DNA from: Sporodiniella umbellata
Taxonomy: Eukaryota; Mucoromycota; Mucoromycetes; Mucorales; Rhizopodaceae
Assembly: GCA_025677835.1 (NCBI GenBank)
Contig: JAIXMR010000008.1
Location: 248,001-312,000 of the forward strand
Direction: 5' to 3'
Length of the DNA stretch: 64,000 nucleotides
The position numbers and the translations under genes are program-made. Below, piece by piece: positions 59,801-64,000 of this stretch. The notes beneath the pieces were generated by a model. It saw nothing but the letters and a program-made list of their open reading frames with translations. It was not told the origin of the DNA and searched no databases. The stretch's first letter is position 1. Each line of letters opens with the position of its first letter.

Positions 59801-60075
59801 GCTTGGATCTTTGGGTTTAGCTAGTAGCCCAGAAGGAAAGGATAAAGCAGGCACCCAGGTACTTTTGGATACATTAAGCGAATTATTAGAGCTTCCTTAT
59901 GAAGAAGGTAGGTGAACATGGGATTTATTCTATCTAATACTGATGGTCTTATTTAGAAACAAAAAACTTGCAAGTTACAGCGGTGAATGGGATTATTCTA
60001 TTGGGGAAGAATAAACCCGAGTATCTCAGGCTGGCCAAGAACTGGATTTCAAAAAATCTGGAAAAATCCAATTAA
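56801..60075 (+). CDS. Large coiled-coil protein with conserved helical C terminus, unknown function
   Basis: Eight exons (introns 56922-56971, 57214-57309, 59031-59090, 59356-59402, 59545-59591, 59751-59796 and 59908-59956), 959 residues, in frame throughout. Residues ~1-370 form a long coiled coil (KLYQSLKKKEEEIREIKLEL, ELQEELKLSKEKC) including heptad repeats KAEERAS/RAEERAS. Residues ~380-590 are Ser/Thr/Pro/Gln-rich and disordered with basic patches (PKRKRQ, SMKKKIEP). The C-terminal ~350 residues look like an all-helical domain (ILYAWLLRSLTYNNRN, LNNWNFMYDSFIRSTLWPLL, LGSLGLASSPEGKDKAG). The layout recalls the little elongation complex subunit ICE1, but I cannot confirm this. Basic motifs suggest nuclear location. 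Confidence 0.75.
57655..57785 (+). repeat. 21-nt minisatellite coding coiled-coil heptads
   Basis: Imperfect tandem 21-nt units within the coiled-coil gene, coding for repeats of the form K/R-A-E-E-R-A-x about five to six times. Copies differ at synonymous and A/V/S positions. Confidence 0.75.
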
Positions 60076-60331
60076 AATTTTTTTCGTCAACTGTTTTTTG
60101 AATATGAGTTTGCGTTGAGATAAAAATTAATTTGCGCCGATATTAAAAGGATACCTACGTTAAGGTAAAGATAGTTTTGCGTTGCTTAGCAACAAAATAT
60201 GCGCCAAGAGATTAGAGAACAAAATATAAAATAACCTAAAATACCGTCAAGGTTTCCTTTTATTCAGTTTAAATATTAGAATAAACATGCAAAGTATTAG
60301 TGAGTTTATTACTAACTGCTAAATTAACGAT

Positions 60332-60976
60332 ATGGGTAGTTCATCTGACGGTTATGCGAAAGATGAGCAGGGAAAAAGGGAAATTGAGCATTCCAATTTA
60401 TGTGAAGAATGGAAGGAGAAAATAAGACGAATTGGGAATGGTTCTCTATCAAATGTACGTGAATACATAGAAATAGATTTAATAGAGGAAAAGAATAAAG
60501 ATTTTTTTTGGGGTTTCTTTTCTCTTCGCAGAGTTAATGCCATTGAGAAAAAGACATACAGATTTAAGTACTACAGAAAATATACTATCAAACAAGTTGA
60601 GAAACTTTCAGACGTAATAATCGAAGAGAGATTTACGACAAAAGCTGCAGCTTTAACCACTAGGACTGATGTACGCACTGCCCAGACTTGCGTTAAAACT
60701 TATAATAATGATCCTGAGAGACAGCTTCCAGGATTTTATTCTAAACCTTGTGGAAGGCCTCGTAATAAGTTGACTGAGGAGCATTCTAGATTTCTAGTGG
60801 ACTATATCGAAAAGAATACCACTGCTATATCAGTTGAGTTAAAGTTAAAACTTTGTGAGAAATTTGAGGGTTTGAAAATCTCTATTTCTGCCGTCAACGA
60901 TCTATTATTTTTACTCTTCACGCAACAAAGTACCAGCATCATGTCTTTGTTCTTGAATTCAGCTTACCTTTCTTGA
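60332..60976 (+). pseudogene. Truncated Tc1/IS630-type transposase, HTH part only
   Basis: 214 codons, intronless. The second half carries a helix-turn-helix and linker typical of Tc1/mariner-IS630 transposases in fungi: YRKYTIKQVEKLSDVIIEER, then GFYSKPCGRPRNKLTEEHSR and FLVDYIEKNTTAISVELKLK, with KFEGLKISISAVNDLL as the next helix. The DDE catalytic domain that should follow is missing; the frame ends in an unrelated tail. The first ~75 residues are charged and not family-like. No terminal inverted repeats are evident nearby. It is probably a relic, or a domesticated DNA-binding fragment. Confidence 0.6.
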
Positions 60977-62735
60977 TTAGATTTCTCGCCTCAGATGGTA
61001 TCAACTCGATCAAGTGTTTGTTTAATTTTTGTGGCGACATTGAAACAATTGCTCTTATCTTAAAAAAAAACTCTCATGCAAGATAAAGAAAGCTTACTAC
61101 AGTGAAAAACACTAGTAGACACTTTTATTTCTCTTATAAAAGATTAAAAATTACCCCAGAGCTAACAGGGTCCACTACTCCCCGCTCTGATAGAAGTCTA
61201 CCAAGAATTCCCAATCATATGGTACCTGAAAGTCGTATATAAAGTGATGATAATAGTCAAGATAGGTAAAAAGAACATACCCCATAGGCAGATGTGTATG
61301 AATTCATCAAGGCTAGAACCGGACGGTTTAGTACTGCTGCCAATACAGAGTTTATAACACACTTACATCATATTTAGCAATAAATAGCGTAGTCTTTTTT
61401 CATGTTAATTTTTAAGCAGATATTCTTGAATTTGCTGTTTTTGATCCTTGTTGTCAGAGAGAAAATGTCATGGTTCGCAGTCGTGCAATAAAATACACAT
61501 GGCGGTCAACTATAAGAATAGTAACATGGCAGTCAGTACTAAAACAAGAGTGTTCACACACAGACAAATAATCAAACGATAAGAGGTCAACATACCGTTG
61601 GAGCACTTAAAGCTTCCTAATACGATAATCATCTCACCCAATACTGACAATGTATTTTTTAAACACAAATTAAACGGCTACAGTGCTTTTACTGTTAATT
61701 TACCAACTTTTTGAAAAAAAAATCACACAATCTTTGAAAATAAATTGACCAATTTCTGGCCGAATGATAATAATATTTCCTCTGTCACCTTGACAGAAAA
61801 AAACCCATTTTAGAATTATGAGCAAGTAGTATAAAAGGCAGGACAACTTATTTTCAGAAAACTGATCGAGCAGTTTACAAATACTTGACGAAATTAGTTT
61901 CAAGGATTAATGTAATTTTTTTTTACTAAGGTAGGCGGACTTTTTAGAAAGTTGAGAGCACCAAAAAATTACTGAGAAAAAATTTCCGCAGTTTTTTTTT
62001 TTTAGAAAAAACCGACAAACCAAAACTCCTGATAACTAATAAATATAGAAAAAAGCCATTCCTATTAGATTGGTTTTTTCCCCCGTAATAAGCTAGTCCT
62101 TTGGGCTAGTATGTGTGCGCACTTTTTTTAGAAGATTTGATAAGTGAGCTGTCGCATGTTGATCCTGCGTTTTTTCTTTTGTTTGATGTGAAATCCAGCG
62201 TCTTTTCCTTTGCTTGATCAGCACAGGTAGTTGATCGCCAGAAAAATCTGGATAAATCGCGATTTCAGTATTTGATGCTTAGACCAAGAGAGTGGGGGGA
62301 GAGTTGTGCTCCCCCCTCACAGAGCCTAAAACTGAGCTTTGATTGGCACGATGAGCGCCGGATATTTCAAATCCCTCTATTTTTGCAAAGAGTCCTGCAC
62401 TTCTGAGCTTATCTGTGTGTGTAATTCGAACGTTTTGGATACTATTGGAAGAGTAGAAGGTAAAAGAACAAACTGAGATGAAAAAAGTAGCGGGGAAAAG
62501 CCACACGACTGTCTAAAAATGGAAAGTAATTCCAGCTAGTTGGACTTTTAGTGAGAGTGCATATTTAAACTACAAATCGCTATCGTGAATACTTTTCTAG
62601 GAGAATCGAGTTTTTTCTAACGATTTCTCGATTTTCATCAGTAGCAAAGGAGCTTAAATTTAAAGATTTTTCTTTATATATAAAAAGGATTTTGTTTTGA
62701 ATTTATAATTTCTCTATTCTACCTATTTTGTAAAA
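60977..62735. other. Gene-poor region, probably decayed mobile DNA, with spliced-looking fragments
   Basis: Contains intron-like pairs on the minus strand. One is GTATGT (about 61595) to TATAG (about 61515), with a branch-like TACTGAC between. Another is GTATGT (about 61281) to TTTCAG (about 61224), whose flanks read NRPVLALMNSYTSAYG and VPYDWEFLVDFYQSGE before a stop. I cannot assemble a complete gene or name a family. A strong GC hairpin lies at 62294-62316. Confidence 0.35.
62294..62316. repeat. Perfect 8-bp GC stem, 7-nt loop
   Basis: GGGGGGAG pairs with CTCCCCCC around an AGTTGTG loop, in otherwise AT-rich DNA. Its role is unknown. Confidence 0.7.
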
Positions 62736-62984
62736 ATGAACAGCTCTTCCACTACACCCTCAAGCACTATTCATACAAACGCTTCAATGCTTGCCTCTAC
62801 TTCAAATGAACTTAAACTTAAAGAAGAAGATTTTGTTCACTATCATGATGCTGAATCCAACTTCTGTAAATATTGTGGTGTTGACATTACCTTATTTGTG
62901 TAAGTAAAATTCGCTTGAAATCAAAATTGCTTTTTTACTAATTTATCTTCGTGCAGTCATGAATTTTGGTGCAGACTTGGCTAA
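62736..62984 (+). CDS. 63-residue CxxC peptide of unknown function
   Basis: Two exons: 62736-62899 and 62957-62984, with a GTAAGT donor and GTGCAG acceptor; 192 nt in frame. The N-terminal half is Ser/Thr-rich (MNSSSTTPSSTIHTNAS); the C-terminal half reads EDFVHYHDAESNFCKYCGVD and then ITLFVHEFWCRLG. The CKYC with nearby His and a later Cys suggest a half zinc ribbon, but no complete metal site is visible. The intron break inside the conserved-looking part argues for a real gene. It could be a fragment of a larger zinc protein. Family unrecognised. Confidence 0.5.
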
Positions 62985-63249
62985 AAACAAAAAGCAAAAA
63001 AAAAAAAAACTAAAGCTCACGCTGCGATATTTATTTGACACCCTACACAAGATACCCTCATTTAAATCAGACAAACATATCAGCTTTTCAAAAAAAAAAA
63101 AAAAAAAAAGTTCAAAAGCGACAACTCGTAAAACAAAAAACAAAACAAAACAAAACCATTCGATACCCACTTTTCAATATCTGTATATATAATAAACAAT
63201 TTATCTCAAATATGAAATACAAAACATAGAAACGAATTGTAACTTTTAT
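62985..63249. other. Convergent 3' spacer with A runs
   Basis: Short spacer between the CxxC peptide and the Sel1 gene, which converge. It contains A10 and A19 runs; ORFs here are poly-Lys artefacts. Confidence 0.5.
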
Positions 63250-64000
63250 TTAATCGTACTTGGACTTCCATATCCAAGAGTTTCCCATAATGCCTTGACC
63301 TTGCTTATCTGCCTTACGATAGTATTTGGCGGCCATTCTCAAGTCTTTTTTCACACCATGGCCATTATAATAACAATGACCAAGGTCATTCTGAGCGTCT
63401 GCATCATTCAAATCTGCAGCTATTTTAAAATAATAAACAGCTGTTTCCTTGTTTTTCTTACACTACAACGGTAATGATAATAAGTATAATGCTAGTAAAA
63501 AAATATCATTTCAAATCTTACGCCCCAGCCATGTCTAAAAGAGACACCCAACTCATAAATTGCCATAATAAGCTCCCCTTTTGAGGCAGATTTGTTGACA
63601 GTATTTGAAAAGCTTTCCAGATCCTCAACTGCGTGCTCTGCTGCCTTTTGAAGATATTGAAAAGCAAGGTGCTCATTCTTTTTGCAGCCCTAACGATTAT
63701 AGTCAGTCCCTGTTTCTCTTTGTATGTCACATACCCATCCATGACGAACAGAAACACCGTATAGAAACATAGCTATAGGTAGACCCATTTCAGAAGCTTG
63801 TTTGAACATGGATGTAGCTTGTTCCAGTTTGCCTGCCTCATGGAATTTGATGGCTTCATGAACTAAACGTTCTGCTGGATTGTCAGGCTGAACAGACTGT
63901 TTTTTGTGCTGGTTCATGTTTACTGTTAGATTTACAGCTTCGTTTGATAAAGGTGAAGAAATCATAGAAGTAGGCAAAAGTGCTGTATTAGACGATGAAG
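63250..64000 (-). CDS. Sel1-repeat protein, 5' part beyond window
   Basis: The 3' part of a gene whose start lies past 64000; the frame stays open to the window edge. Introns 63690-63734 and 63463-63521. Sel1-like repeats (TPR-related) are visible: ERLVHEAIKFHEAGKLEQAT, ASEMGLPIAMFLYGVSVRHG, GELIMAIYELGVSFRHGWG, DLNDADAQNDLGHCYYNGHG, then KKDLRMAAKYYRKADKQGQ. It ends GNSWIWKSKYD. Both GWG turns fall at intron junctions. Such proteins scaffold signalling or chitin synthase regulation in fungi (for example Nif1- or Chs4-type); the closest relative cannot be told from this part. The N terminus visible here is Ser-rich. Confidence 0.85.

Noticed and set aside
1..64000. CRISPR arrays, bacterial-style operons, ribosome-binding sites and insertion sequences
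   Set aside because: The window is intron-rich fungal DNA; no spaced direct repeats or bacterial signals were seen.

Overview
This 64 kb window looks like nuclear DNA of a fungus, most likely an early-diverging filamentous one of the Mucoromycota (Mucorales type). The DNA is AT-rich and full of A/T homopolymers and CT repeats. Genes are dense and interrupted by many small GT-AG introns (mostly 40-100 nt, a few near 30 nt). The genes include a class IV chitin synthase, a Vps1-type dynamin, SCF and APC/C cullins and a SulP permease. The lineage is inferred from this style and gene content; I ran no search. I spliced the genes by hand, checking that each internal exon junction keeps one reading frame, so most genes are given as full CDS spans with introns listed.

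Layout. 1-7.2 kb, all minus strand: an FG-nucleoporin (3' end off the window), cullin-1, a hexokinase-like protein with altered active-site motifs, and a seven-exon beta-trefoil protein. A 2 kb gap follows. 9.3-12.1 kb, plus: AP-3 beta subunit, convergent with VPS1 (12.4-14.8 kb, minus). 15.9-23.8 kb, minus: a ubiquitin-like/BAG protein, APC2, and class IV chitin synthase, whose stop lies only 59 bp from the APC2 start. 25.6-29.2 kb: a STE20/PAK-like kinase (plus), an EAPP-family protein (minus) and V-ATPase subunit F (plus). 29.5-34.4 kb, minus: a free-standing C-terminal portion of CNOT1 with an apparent 1-nt frameshift, then a Hel2/ZNF598 ubiquitin ligase. 34.5-37.6 kb, plus: SEC24. A 3.9 kb gap follows.

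41.5-51.1 kb, minus: a GLI-type C2H2 factor, a Maf-family pyrophosphatase, a 33-codon peptide gene, a SulP anion transporter, and a five-exon complex I subunit (NDUFA1/MWFE type) made of exons too short to show as an ORF. 52-60 kb, plus: a small coiled-coil protein, a ZIP zinc transporter and a 959-residue coiled-coil protein with a heptad minisatellite. 60-63 kb: a transposase-like fragment, decayed sequence and a 63-residue CxxC peptide. At the right edge is the 3' part of a Sel1-repeat gene (minus).

The genes do not form one pathway, as is normal for a fungal chromosome, but themes recur. Membrane traffic is represented by AP-3 beta, VPS1, SEC24 and V-ATPase F. Ubiquitin and quality control are represented by CUL1, APC2, Hel2 and UBL-BAG. 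The items most worth checking are the truncated, frameshifted CNOT1, the degenerate hexokinase, the hidden NDUFA1 gene whose start codon stands alone before its first intron, the ~30-nt introns, the 18-nt micro-exon, and the two short peptide genes. I saw no convincing new multi-gene system.
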